Position numbers and translations under genes: made by a program | Notes under the pieces: generated by a model | What the model was told of the DNA's origin: nothing | Seen by the model: the letters and a program-made list of their open reading frames with translations, nothing else | Database searches by the model: none | Part shown: one piece after another, positions 11,276 through 22,204 of the stretch | Layout of the letters: the number at the start of each line of letters is the position of its first letter | How positions within the stretch are numbered: the stretch's first letter is position 1 | Source: Cornus controversa | Lineage: Eukaryota; Streptophyta; Magnoliopsida; Cornales; Cornaceae | Assembly: GCA_026545225.1 (NCBI GenBank) | Contig: CM048848.1 | Coordinates: 15,737,353-15,801,352, forward strand | Length of the DNA stretch: 64,000 nt | Direction: 5' to 3'

Positions 11276-12309
11276 ACAATGCTTGGATCCTGATCCTGCC
11301 CTAACAGGATGAAGTTTGTCCTACTAGCTGAGTTGGACTAATAAAATTTAGACACGTGTCTAAAAGTTAAAAGAATTTAATGATGGATAATACCCATCTT
11401 CTTACGGGTTAATCCAAATCATTTTTTTTCCCTACCTCCCCATTCCAAACCCTAATCTCCATCCATCTCTTCCAACTATCACAACACGAAGTATATATGA
11501 TACAAACATCACAATTACAAAATATATATGTATACATACATATATATTTGATTTCTTTCATTGTTCTCAAAAAAATACTGTAATTAAATTCTCTAAAAAA
11601 ATAAGCAACTTGACAATAACTAGCAACATCAACGGCATGACAGAGGATAATTGCCCTTGATTTTGATCTGCTGAAGCAATGGCCTCAACTGAATCTTCAA
11701 CAACAAAGCAGAGGTATCCAAAAACCCTAATTTTTGGCCCTTCTGCTCTTCAAATTCGGTACCTTTTCCATCAACATTTGCCATCTTTAGAAGTTTCTCT
11801 TTTACAGTACTTAAAGAATTTGGGTCCAACCACCTCTAGACGAGTCATTAATTTCTCTCACACCTACCTTTGGGTCAACAATCGGCGACCGAATCTCCGA
11901 CAAGATCACTACCAATCAGATCGTGGATCTACTACCTTTTCAGAAAGAGATGGAGACTCTGAATCGACAATCTTCGAGGTCTCCTCGTCGGGAAACTCAT
12001 GACTGAATCACTGGACCAACTATGAGGAAGTCCAAGAATTTTTTAGTTAGGAAGTATAACAAAGGATGAAGATGATGGAGATTAGGGTTTTGGTAAGGAG
12101 GTTGGGTAACAAGAATGGGTATGGAGGTTAGAGAATGGAGAGAATATACTTCTAACTTCAAACCCTATTCTAAAAATGGGTTTGATATATTTTTTAGTTT
12201 TTTTATATTATATAAATTTATATAATTTGGGACATGTGTTAGCTTTTTATTGTGCCACCTCGGCTAGTAGGACAAGCTTCATTCTCCTAGGGCAAGACTC
12301 AAGCATTGT
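11276..12309. mobile_element. MULE-like element with long inverted repeats
   Basis: The ends are inverted repeats. The left begins ACAATGCTTGGATCC and continues GAAGTTTGTCCTACTAGCTG. The complement of the right end begins ACAATGCTTGAGTCTTGCCC and continues GAAGCTTGTCCTACTAGCCG. Similarity carries inward with gaps for about 150-200 bp, including AAACCCTAATCTCCATC on both sides. The 9-bp flanks are AAATAAAAA and CCATAAAAA (7/9 identical, but low complexity). Long TIRs with a ~9-bp duplication suggest Mutator. No transposase is visible. Confidence 0.65.
11873..12002 (+). other. Coding-like fragment inside the MULE-like element
   Basis: Two plus-strand frames are open here. One, read from about 11880, has ordinary protein-like composition (phrases IGDRISDKITTNQ and LLPFQKEMETLNRQ) before a TGA at about 12001. 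The other is the end of a 107-codon frame starting at 11679. MULEs often carry captured gene pieces (Pack-MULEs). I cannot assign a source gene. Confidence 0.25.
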
Positions 12310-12839
12310 CCATAAAAAAAAAATACTAAAGGCCATAACATGAAAGCCAAAGCTCTACCCAAAGTCTAAGAGACCAATCCAAAGGCATGATGGTTATGCC
12401 AAATTAAATCTAACTGTTACAGTGATTAGAGTATAAACCGACTACATAGAAGGAGGCAAGTGATCGATTCTGACCAATTTTTGGAGAAATCAGTCAGGCG
12501 GCATTGGCGGCGGCTGGATGAAGGAAATTGGGAGCTCCCATTCAATTGTGATGCATCTACCAGAGTGGGAATCCTTTGCTGAGCAACACATCAACTTTTC
12601 ACGATCAGAAGCAATTATTTGATTTAACATAACATTCGCAAAGAGTGAGTAACCTTTAGGTTACTTCTATTACGCTACATCCAAATATTGTATACCAGGG
12701 AAGCTAGGTAGAGCTTACTAACAAGAGTTCTAAAGTTATATAGCCTTCACTTTCTATAGTTGACAAGCCCAAGCAATAAATTCGCCTCTATAGGAGGAAC
12801 GAGTATAGAAGTATAGAGGGCACACAAATTGGGAATGTG
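12310..12839. other. No gene; possible small RNase H-like relic
   Basis: Mostly unrecognised. Near 12530-12580 the plus strand reads NWELPFNCDAST, which resembles the start of the plant RVT_3 (RNase H-like) motif. It is too short to assign firmly. Confidence 0.2.
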
Positions 12840-13115
12840 CTAGGAAGTGACTGACTTTCGGTCATAGGTTGGAAATTTTTGGTGGATTGTTAACCATAAG
12901 AGGAAGTTATGCTTGGGGATAAAAGGGGAGAACAATGTGAGATGAGCCCATGGAAGGTTAGTGAAGGTACTGAGGGAGTTAACAATGTGGGAAAGGGAAA
13001 ATTTGCCAGTAGGTGAGGGAAACCACTTGACCTTGTCCTGGCTATTAGGAGTGGGCATTGGTAAAACATTTGGGTTGTTGGGCTGAAAGATCATGTTTAT
13101 AAGAGAAGGTTGCAA
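12840..13115 (-). pseudogene. LINE C-terminal zf-RVT region
   Basis: A 91-codon frame contains VKWFPSPTGKFSLSHIVNSL and FIPKHNFLLWLTIHQKFPT. This is the pattern of the reverse-transcriptase zinc-binding domain that follows RT in plant LINEs (W.PS.TG.FS.., P.H.FI.WLA....PT.DR). It lies in order downstream of the RT remnant. Confidence 0.8.
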
Positions 13116-13869
13116 ATTTCATGAAGAACCATTGATGAAGAAATTGACATTTGTATTGATGTCGAAAGGACAGCTCTAGATTTGCTCAATTGAGAATAAG
13201 TTATGTAAAGGCCCTATGGAGTAATAGTTGTCAAACCAAAATTAGAGTTCACACCATTAAATTTTTTACTCTAACAAGGGTCTTGATGGAAGGCCTGAGT
13301 TGGAGGAGCTTGCACTAATTTTAAGAGCACTATTGTGGGATCTTCAATAGCCAAATACATATTCATCTAAGAATTGTGTCCATAAGGATGGGCTTGAGGA
13401 ATACGAAGGCCACCAGTTGATTTTGGTGAATAGACTATAAACCATGAGACTTTAGCACCACCTTTCTTTAGTTTTTGACTTGTTTATAAAAACATCCTAA
13501 GAATACATTTTCGCTCAGTTAGGGTGCATTTAGGAAGAATGAACTTTAATGCCTAGAACATTAGCATGTTACATAACATCGACTTGATTAGCTGCAATCT
13601 CATTGTCAAAGACAATGACCTGTTATTCCAATTCCTTATTCTACTTGTAACCTTCTCAATCAAGAACTTACAGTCCACAAATTTATTCTAGCTAAAATTA
13701 AGGGGACTCCCAAATACCTAATAGGTAAAGAGCCCTTTTCAAATCCTAGAATTGAGAGGATGTTAGCTTCAAGGGAGGAAAAAACACTAGAAAAGAAAGT
13801 GTTACTCGTGGACTAACTGATGTTAAGGCCTAAGAGAGAACGAAAAAGGTCAATTACATTCTTGTTGAT

Positions 13870-14650
13870 TAGGATTGAGTTAGGATTTGCATGAGATAGA
13901 ATTAGTAGATCATTTGTAAAAATAAGATGTGAGAGAGCTTTTTCTAGCTCCAATAGAATTTGAAGGATGGATTGTCTATAATGCTTTTGTTCAAAATGGA
14001 GGAGAACACTTGCATGACAATAACAAAAATAAAGGAGGATAAAGGATCACACTCCCTAAGACCTTGAACTCCTTTGAGAAAATCATGAATGTCCGCATTA
14101 ATTGAGATGGTAAAGGATGGAGAAGGGATACATGTTTTAACCCAATTAATGAAAGGAGTGGAAAATCCAAGTAGGGAGAGAGTCAAAAAGGAAAGGCCAA
14201 GAGACTGAGTCAAATGCCTTCATATGGTCAATTTTTATAGAACATATAAGGGACTTAGAGTGCTTATGATATGCATTCAAAAGCTCATGTGAAAGTAGAA
14301 TGTTGTCATATATCTTCCTACATATATCTTCCTGCCACTAATGAAAGCAGACTAAAAAGAATCAAATGATATGGACCAGGTTTGAGTTTGTTTGCTAAGA
14401 GTTTGGCAATGCACTTGTAGATGGTAGTGCAATAGGATATAAGTTTAAAATCATTGAAAGATGATGGGTTTGCTGATTTAAGGACTAAGGAAATAGAGCA
14501 GGTATTAATTTTCTTGAGAATACTGGAATTGGAAAAGAAATCTTTGATGGGATGAGTAATATCATGGCCTATGATAGGCCAGACCTTCTTGAAGAATAAG
14601 ACATTGAAGTCATCAGGCCCTGGGACCTTATCACTGTGCAGGGAGAACAT
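13870..14650 (-). pseudogene. LINE reverse transcriptase remnant, catalytic motif lost
   Basis: Frames at 14318-14650 and 13944-14213 give the conserved RT opening (KVPGPDDFNVLFFKKVWPII, then ..SCTTIYKCIAKLLANKL-like text) and the later block GVQGLRECDPLSSFIFVI. The catalytic box around 13890-13915 reads HLIFTNDLLI, where LINEs have (F/Y)ADD. Both changes are G to A on the sense strand, so this copy cannot reverse-transcribe. A frameshift separates the two open parts. Confidence 0.85.
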
Positions 14651-15110
14651 GCGCTGATGGATTTTAGAGTCTGGGGGGATGGAGGAGAGAGAAGATATGA
14701 ACTGGAAGGGTACATATTGATTTAAGAAAGGTTAAAGGGAATTAATTCAAGGTTATAAATGAGAACTCCGACCTAACAGGTTTTGAAAGTGATTTAGTAC
14801 CTCAAGCTCGACTGCTTCTTCATTTTCCAGGAGCTCACATGATGGAAACAATTTTATTCCTATTGTTCTTTGATGTAATAGCTTTGTGGAAGAATGACAT
14901 ATTTGAGTCTCCACTCTTTAACCACAAAATTCTGGATTTCTGCCTGTAGGTTTCTTCTTCAGCTTCACTTAGCTTGACGTATGATAAGAGTAACTACTTC
15001 TCTTGTAATCTGAGTGTGGGATCCAAAGGGTTTGAGTCAAGAGCTAACTGACAAGCAGTAAATTCTTCCTTGGCATTCTGAACTCTCTCTGAAATTGCAC
15101 TAAAAACTTT

Positions 15111-15350
15111 GGAGCAATTGATTTCCAGAGGATGTTTGAGTGCTTTGAGTTTAGAAATAACTTGGAACATAGTGTGTTATTTATTTATTTGTTTATTTTT
15201 ATTTTGCCGTTTGGGCTTTCTTGGGATCCTTTGGAGAAATTGATTTCCAGAGGATGTTTGAGTGCTTTGAGTTTAGAAATAACTTGGAACATAATGTGTT
15301 TGTTATTTATTTATTTTTATTTTGCCGTTTGGGCTTTCTTGGGATTCCTT
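15111..15350. repeat. Two-copy tandem duplication (~120 bp)
   Basis: 15111-15232 and 15233-15350 are nearly identical, both running from GGAG(C/A)AATTGATTTCCAGAGG to GGGCTTTCTTGGGAT. The first ~30 bp of each still belongs to the LINE linker. The duplication makes an artefactual 86-aa plus-strand frame. Confidence 0.95.
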
Positions 15351-15922
15351 AGTCCCTTTTTTTTCTTACACATACACTTTCTCCTTGTTTAGTCACTTGA
15401 CAAAACATATAATTCCTACAAAATTTTCCATTTTTTCAAGTTGATTTGATCCATTCGTTCATAGACCTATTTACTCGATCACAGACTATTAACTAAAAAG
15501 AAAATGAAAGAACTCACCACATCAATTACAGATTCAGGATCACCAATGATACATGTAAGTCTTCTTTTACAGTAACCAACCATAAAGCTATCAACCGTTT
15601 TGTAACAACAAACAAATTACGTACACATAACTTGATAAACAAAAAAATAAATGATTTATTTGGTTACCTCATGTATCTTATAAAAATCCATATATATATT
15701 ATTTTCTATCATTCTTAGTGTCTATAAAAACTAAAATTTTACAAAAACTAAATAACAATATAGCAAAAGAAATCAAATTGACCTAAGATTTTTAAGTATA
15801 ACCTGAAACCTTCAACCCAACCAGGAAAGGGCTCTTTGTAAGTATGATGGTAGAGCACCTCTGCCATTGCCTATGTAAATACATAGGTGTTTGGCCATCC
15901 ATATATACAACCTCGCCCTGGC

Positions 15923-17159
15923 CTATAAGTAAGACGATCAATCGAAGAGCTAGGCTAATATTATGAAATTGTGATAATAACCTTAACAAGAGAAATGGTA
16001 CTTGCACTCCAAGAAACTCATGATTTATGTATGGTCCATTTCATTTAATTCAAGAAGTGGATCATCTTTTTTTGTAACAAATCAGAAATACTAATAAATT
16101 GTATTGAGTTAAATTTAAAAAAAATGTAAAAACATTTATATTACATTTGAGAGCACCGAATTAGTGCTTTAAAATAAAAATTGGAGAAAATTCAATTTAG
16201 ACTTTTAACTAAATTTCTTTCAATTCCAAATTCAGAGGGCCGATGACGGACTTTTGAGTCCTGTTTTGAATTGGGCAATCGAGCGAACAAAACAACCGAA
16301 CAATAAGTAATGGAACTAATGATAGTTTTATGACTTAATTTGAGGCACTGCTGCTTTTTTTTTTTTTTACACACATACTTTGAGGCATTGCCATCTTAAT
16401 TGTCGGTGCAATTGGAATATCATCAATTTGGGAAGTGGAGAGTTGTGTGTATTTGGCTAAAGAATAAATAAAACTATAAAGGATAAAATGCTCTAACACA
16501 CACCACCCCCCCCCCCCCCCCCCACCCCCCCAAGTTTTTCGTGAGAATACTTGTCTCAAAATAGACTCTGACACCCCTGTCAGAGTTAATACCCGTTAAA
16601 AACTAACGGCTCAAGTACTTTTACCATTTTACCCTCTTATATTTAATCATTTGGTAATTGAACTTGTTGACGTCATTGATGACGTAGACCCCTCCTATAC
16701 AAAATGTCCTAAATATCCTTGATATAGTGAGAGTATTTACAAAACGTCATGAATACTCTCACTACACATATACCTCTGAAATGGCATATATATATATAAA
16801 ACCACCCCTAAGCACCATTGCCAAGAAGATGACTCCACCTCCACCGACAACAACACTGCCCATCTTCTTCTTTCCTAAACTCACGCCACGGCCACAGTCA
16901 TAGTTACGGCCAAATTTCTGCAACTTCCAACCCAAATCACCACAATTATCAAGAAAGCACTTCATGTCACCTACCACATCTGCAGCTTCCAAAACTGTTG
17001 GTCAGAAAAGAAAAATCTTGGCAGAAAGAAACGAAGCTTCTACTTCAGACCCTCCATTTTGCCCGAAATTTAAGCTGCAAATATTAATTAATGGACAAAT
17101 TGTATGTGTATGTGTATGTATCTATTTTCCTTGTAGGTAATGGATAAATTGTAAGTATT
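15923..17159. other. FAR pseudogene gap with unrecognised DNA
   Basis: FAR exons between the TGYVSG-like region and the YxxxK exon are not found here. The stretch holds a poly-C tract (16506-16531) and an unrecognised 76-codon minus-strand frame (16762-16992; phrases AADVVGDMKCFLDNCGDLGW). An acceptor-like TATTTGCAG (minus) lies near 17075. Either the intron was enlarged by an insertion or the missing exons were deleted. Confidence 0.4.
16506..16531. repeat. Poly-C tract
   Basis: Eighteen C, one A, then seven C. It gives glycine/proline runs in overlapping frames, which should not be read as protein. Confidence 0.95.
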
Positions 17160-17978
17160 GCAATTGCATTAATGGACTCTCTTTCTAGATATATACTAAC
17201 CAGTTTATACATGGAGAAGTAACTTTATTTTGACACATTTCTTTGCAAAGTTCATAACTTGAATGCTTAGCTCCCATTGTATTAATACCCAGTACGACAT
17301 CATATCTACATAAATATAAAGAAACATTAATTTACTTTTTAAATTAGAGGAATTGAAAGAAGTTAGCTAGTCCATACAATCGTACCTTTCATCAAAGTTG
17401 GTTGTGGCAGCTAAATTAACAACATCTACTTGTCTCCACATCTCTTCCACCAAATTAGGGTCCTCCACTCCTAAGTTCTCGCAGGTAATGTCACCGGGGA
17501 CCGGGGTGACTTTTTATGAAATAAAAGTGTTTTATGTTTGTTCCCCACTTCTCTTTTAGAACCCTAAACAAGTCCTTTGCAATGACCTATACATATTAAT
17601 ATATAGAAGTAGTCGATCACAAAATGTATGAAGTTGCTCCATATATATATATATACAACTTCCTCGATCCTGTAAAGTTAAATTTGTATAGAAAAAAGAA
17701 GAAATCAAAATATTAATTAATTGTACGTGTACCTCATCATGCAAGCGCTGCAAGGCGGCCTTGGTACCTGCTGCTCTTAGCAGAAGATAGAGCTTCTTTA
17801 CATTTGGTTGAACTCCAAGTATATTCTCCACAGAGACTACATCAAAATTAAGAGGTAAATTATCATTAAATCATCAATAGAGAGAGAGAGAGAAATTACT
17901 CTTCGCTAGAAAGCCAATGGCGCCAGTGACTAAAATGGTCTTGTTCTCAAGAAACTGGATAACATTACCCAACTCCAT

Positions 17979-19156
17979 TGCAGAAAAGAATGACCCTAAT
18001 GGGGAGAGAGAGAGAGAGAGTATGTTGAAGTGAAATCGCTTGGTACATATATGAAAAATAAATACTGGAGTGCACGCAAGGGTGAGCTGGTTGCTAGCTC
18101 CTATTCTCCCAATGGATTGTCCTCAAGTGCTTGTCTTTCTTCAGCTTTTACTTGTTTTCTGACTCCTAGCAGTCGTGCTCCACCTATTGGTTGTTGTTTG
18201 TACCGTTCTTCTTTATTCCAGCCCCTAAAAAAAAAAAATTTGTTTGGTTTAATTTTTTAAGAATAATTTTATGTTATTTTGAGAATTGAAAATAAGAAAA
18301 TTGTGCAAATTAAAGTCTGATTGATTGACCATTTCTGACACCTGTTGTCTCCAAATTCAGTTAAAAAAATATTTATTTTTACAAAATTGTATTTTATAGT
18401 TCTATACAGTGTGGAAACCGAGAAGAGTGATGAGTATCTCATTAGATATCTCGAGGAGTGATGGGTATCTCGTTGGATATTTCGTTGTTCTCCAACAATA
18501 TAGCGCTCCCCTCCAATGTATACTCATTGTTCTGTTCCTTTGATTTACTGGAAATAATTTCTATCGGATGGAAGAGCTATATTGACGGTACTCATAGAAT
18601 ACACAATAATTTCTAATCTCATGATGCATTTACTAATTAATTACAAATTAAAGGTCTAATAGTTCACCGGTATAGGCATTTTCTTTCTAAAGAGGAGGTA
18701 AGTGTTCAAGTTTAAAATAGTGAGTGTGAATGTGTTTGTTGAACCTTTGAAAAAAAATTAATTACAATATGAACACCACTATTATTCATGCACAAAAGAT
18801 AGGAATTTTTATTTGAGAGGAGTGATGGGAATCCACTTCCTCACAAGTTCTCAATTCTTTTCTTTTCTTAATTCTAAGAGTCGGTGTTTCTAACCTTAAA
18901 TCTAAATTTTCTAAAAGTCGGTGTTTCTAACCTTAGATCTAAATGCTTTCCCACGTGGCTTGGGTTGAACACAAATATCACATTTCTGATTTAGATCAAG
19001 AGATTAAGATAAGATCCATTGATCTTTTCATTTTCCCCTTTTCATTTTCTTCCAAATATGTATATCCTTATCTTTCATATCATATCTTGACGACCCATTT
19101 CACACCTACTTTTTAAAAGCAAAATAGAAAAGAAAAAAAAAATTAAATAAAAATAA
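17979..19156. other. No gene; two short tandem duplications
   Basis: The region immediately upstream of the FAR start codon has GA-rich DNA (18003-18020). A ~29-bp unit is repeated twice at about 18427-18483 (GTGATG(A/G)GTATCTC). A ~36-bp unit is repeated twice at about 18877-18947 (AGTCGGTGTTTCTAACCTTA). No coding signature. Confidence 0.5.
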
Positions 19157-19473
19157 AGGTAAATTACACTAACGACCTCCCCTGAGGTTCAGTCAATATA
19201 CACTAACATCCCCTCTTCAATGTCATATTATACTAACCTCATTTAAGATTTGAATACGAGATAATACAAACCTCTCATCCGTTAATGATCTACATGGTTA
19301 ATGGCAGAAAATTATGATGTTAGTGATTTATAAATTTTAAATTCCAATTTTACCCTTGAAAATCATGTGAAGACTTTATTGTCCCTATCAAATCACGTAA
19401 AATTACTTACCCTTTTTAACTAAATAAAGTTGACAAAACTATCCCCTTCTTCTTCCTTATCATTTCAAAAAGT

Positions 19474-19477
<4 letters not shown>

Positions 19478-19520
<43 letters not shown>
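19478..19520. repeat. (TA)n microsatellite
   Basis: About 21 uninterrupted TA units, followed by degenerate TATA/GTGTG sequence. Confidence 0.95.
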
Positions 19521-19522
<2 letters not shown>

Positions 19523-20053
19523 CATATATATAAGTGTGTGTATATATATAAGAGAGAAAAAAATGCCAGTGAAGACCCACTCAACTCTTGAACCAAATTA
19601 CAAGATTAACCAAAAAAAAAAAACTATCAACATGTGTGTATATATATATAAGAGTGTGTATATTTATATGGGAAGGAGAGAGAAAAATTGATCACCAACG
19701 AAAGTTGTCGGCAATAATTTCTGGTAACAAGAGAGAGAGAGAAATGATCATAAGATATTTTTTTCACTCGTATTCTTTTTTCTTTTCATTATCACTCTCT
19801 CCTTAGTCTCTCTCTCTTCACTCAATTCAATCAAAAGTTAGGATCTTGAAATTAGAAAGTTTAATTGTGTGGCTTGGCTTCAGTGGAACATATATGTGGT
19901 TTCATAATTGGATTTAGAAGAATTAGGGTTAAATTATTTGAATTGGAGATTCTGAGTTTTATTTATGTAATAATTTTTTTTCTTTTTAATTCTTTTTTTA
20001 CATTTTTAAAAGTGACAGTACAAAAGTTAGTTCTTTTGATTACATACATAAAT

Positions 20054-20741
20054 GACCAAAGTACAATAAATCCCCCTCTGGTTTCAAAATAGTGCACAAT
20101 ACCCCCCTCTTTTTTTCGGTGCAACAAATACCCTCCAACTTACAAATTAGGGCAATTTGCCCCTATTTGGCACTATTTGAATTTAAAATTGACTTAAAAT
20201 GACAAAAATAATCTCACAAATAAAAATAAAAGCTGATTAATTTACTGAAAAATATGAAAAAAATTACCCAAAAAAAAGAACTTTAATTTGTTGAAAAAAT
20301 TTACCCAAAAAAGAAGAACTTTAATTTGGTGAAAAATACCGAAACAATTTACTAAAAAATACCAAAAAAAAGAACTTTAATTTGTCAAAAATTACAGAAG
20401 AAAATTATAAAAAAATACCAAAATAAATTTTCTTTAAAAAAAATCGTGAATTAAAGTTCTTTTTTTTGGGTAAATATTTTTGACAAATTAAAGTTCTTTT
20501 TTTTAGGATAAATTTTTTTGGTATTTTTCAGTAAATTAATCAATTTTTTATTTTATTTTATATATTTTTTATTTATGAGGGCATTTTTGTCCTTTTAAGT
20601 CAATTTTTAATCCAAATAATGCCAAATAGGGGCAAATTGCACCAATTTATAAGTTGGAGGGTGTTTGTTGCACCCAAAAAAAGGAGAGGAAGGTATTGTG
20701 TACCATTTTGAAATCAGATGGGGGTTTATTGCTCTTTGGCC
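20054..20741. mobile_element. MULE-type MITE (foldback), 9-bp TSD
   Basis: A 688-bp element folds almost completely on itself. The left end GACCAAAGTACAATAAATCC matches the complement of the right end GGCCAAAGAGCAATAAACCC, and the similarity continues for about 300 bp through GGTGCAACAAATACCCTCCA and GCAATTTGCCCCTATTTGGC. It is flanked by a perfect 9-bp duplication TACATAAAT (20045-20053 and 20742-20750). A 9-bp TSD with long TIRs is diagnostic of Mutator-type movement. It carries no gene. Confidence 0.92.
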
Positions 20742-21300
20742 TACATAAATACATGTATACATACACACACTAGTATACAAAATTACAAAGTCAAGTAACC
20801 AACTCATATATAAAAGCTAGTAACCAGTTAACTCATTTATGCTTTTCAATTCACGGCCACATCTCTAAAAAATTGCTGATGTTCCTTGGTTACATTCATA
20901 AATACAAACACATTTCAATTTATGGATTTGTTTGTTAAATTTACGAATAGAAGACTCTTCACTTATTTATTTAAACTACAGTTGGATTTAATTTGTCAAA
21001 AACATTTTATTTTCATCAATTTTGGATTTTATTTTCTAAATGAACTGTTGAGTTTACTTGTGTCGTTAATGGCGGCCGAGCGGAAGGAAAGGGGTGCGCA
21101 GACATCGGAATACAATTGCGTAATTGTATCTTTTTGCTTTGCTTTGTTTATGTACTAAAATAATATTAAAAAAATAAGGACAAAAAAGTAATTTTATTAC
21201 TTTCGTTAACGGGCTTCTACTTAACAATTCTAACAAGGAATGTCATTGTAATTTGACAAATAAGAGAGAAGGTGAGTGTAGATTGACAAAATCTCATGAA

Positions 21301-22204
21301 GGTACTGATCTCTCTCACATTCCCTCTCTGTCTCTCTCCACAAAATAAACTCTATCTCTCTATTATCTCAACACTCAATTACACACCATTTCACTGCCAC
21401 ACGAATCAGTCTCCTTCACATTATCCTTCTCTAACACTTCACTCAAATACAAACTCTCTTTTGCCAAAATTCCACTCATGTTCAACGACTCTCTTTCTTG
21501 TCATCTCTCTTCTCCATTATCTCTCTCTCTGATGGCGGCAAAATGGCCACATTTTTCTCTCCTATATTTCAACCTTTCTCTCTCTCATTACTTCACAAAA
21601 AAGATATATTTCTCTATGTCATTTGCGGAAACAAAGTGAGGGTGAGGAAACCCACTTTTAGATACATTCTCACCCTCCATTCACAACAACAACAACAAAA
21701 TTCAAGAGACCCAGCACGAACTTTCATTTCAAACCCATTATTTCTGAACAATTTCTTAATTGTAGACAGTGAAACAGATATCTAGATGCTTTAGACCGAG
21801 CAAAAGAAAGAGTGACAATAGTTAAGGATCAAAAAACTTGTTGGAGTATTTGAAAGCTCTGCTAGCATGAACAATTTCTTAATTGTATTGCATAATAATT
21901 TACATCTCTTTACAAACATCAAGACTTGGAGATATCAAGACTTGGTTTACAAGAAAGACAGCTAAGATAGAATCTCAGGTAATATAGAATTGATATAAAT
22001 ATAGAAGTAAATTAGACTTGTGAAGGAATCCAATTATTTTCAAATATCTTTGTGACAAGGAAAGATTCCCGTGATTTGAAAATCTTGCCTAATAATTTTC
22101 TCTCTTTAAACTAACATTGCAATGGTCTATTATCTAGAACCCCATTTTTCATACTACGCATCTGATCAACAATAAATTTCTCGTTTTCTCTCATAAATCC
22201 TTCA
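21301..22204. other. CT-rich region, no gene recognised
   Basis: 21301-21600 is rich in CTCTCTC. A 95-codon frame at 21498-21785 ends in ordinary-looking sequence (ILTLHSQQQQQ, then SNPLFLNNFLIV) that I cannot match to a family. No gene structure is demonstrable. Confidence 0.3.

Larger units (their letters stand above)
12840..15115 (-). pseudogene. Decayed LINE (L1-type non-LTR retrotransposon)
   Basis: Read on the minus strand in order: a linker with LWLKSGDSN and SFFHKAI (about 15115-14850), the RT domain (about 14650-13800) and the C-terminal zf-RVT region (13115-12840). These are the hallmark blocks of plant L1-type ORF2. In-frame stops and frameshifts break it throughout. The endonuclease and ORF1 are not recognisable, and I see no 3' poly(A) or target duplications, so both ends are uncertain. 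Confidence 0.85.
15518..17978 (-). pseudogene. FAR: Fatty acyl-CoA reductase (alcohol-forming) pseudogene
   Basis: Exons with consensus splice sites follow one another on the minus strand. Exon 1 (17978-17900) has ENKTILVTGAIGFLAK. Exon 2 (17836-17733) has NILGVQPNVKKLYLLLRA. Exon 3 (17586-17386) has KDLFRVLKEKWG, then [17 protein letters not shown]. Exon 4 (17305 to ~17160) has DVVLGINTMGAKH. Later exons are 15922-15803 (GWPNTYVFT and TYKEPFPGWVEGF) and about 15598-15518 (VDSFMVGYC and GDPESVIDV). This is the Rossmann NAD(P)H domain of plant FARs, which make primary fatty alcohols for wax, suberin and sporopollenin. Breaks: a frameshift near 17515, one near 17265, TAA at 17205-17207, a 4-nt insertion near 15903, and TAG at 15871-15873 replacing the lysine of the YxxxK active site. 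The middle part and the C-terminal domain are missing. Retained introns show a DNA-level copy and not a retrocopy. Confidence 0.92.
19157..21300. mobile_element. Possible composite MULE-like element
   Basis: The left end (TAAATTACACTAACGACCTC then TGAGGTTCAGTCAATATACA) and the complement of the right end (ACCTTCATGAGATTTTGTCA then ATCTACACTCACC) align imperfectly for about 100 bp as inverted repeats. Both then reach a CCGTTAA block. The interior includes a TA microsatellite (19478-19520) and the nested MITE at 20054-20741. No target duplication was found, so this call is tentative. Confidence 0.3.
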
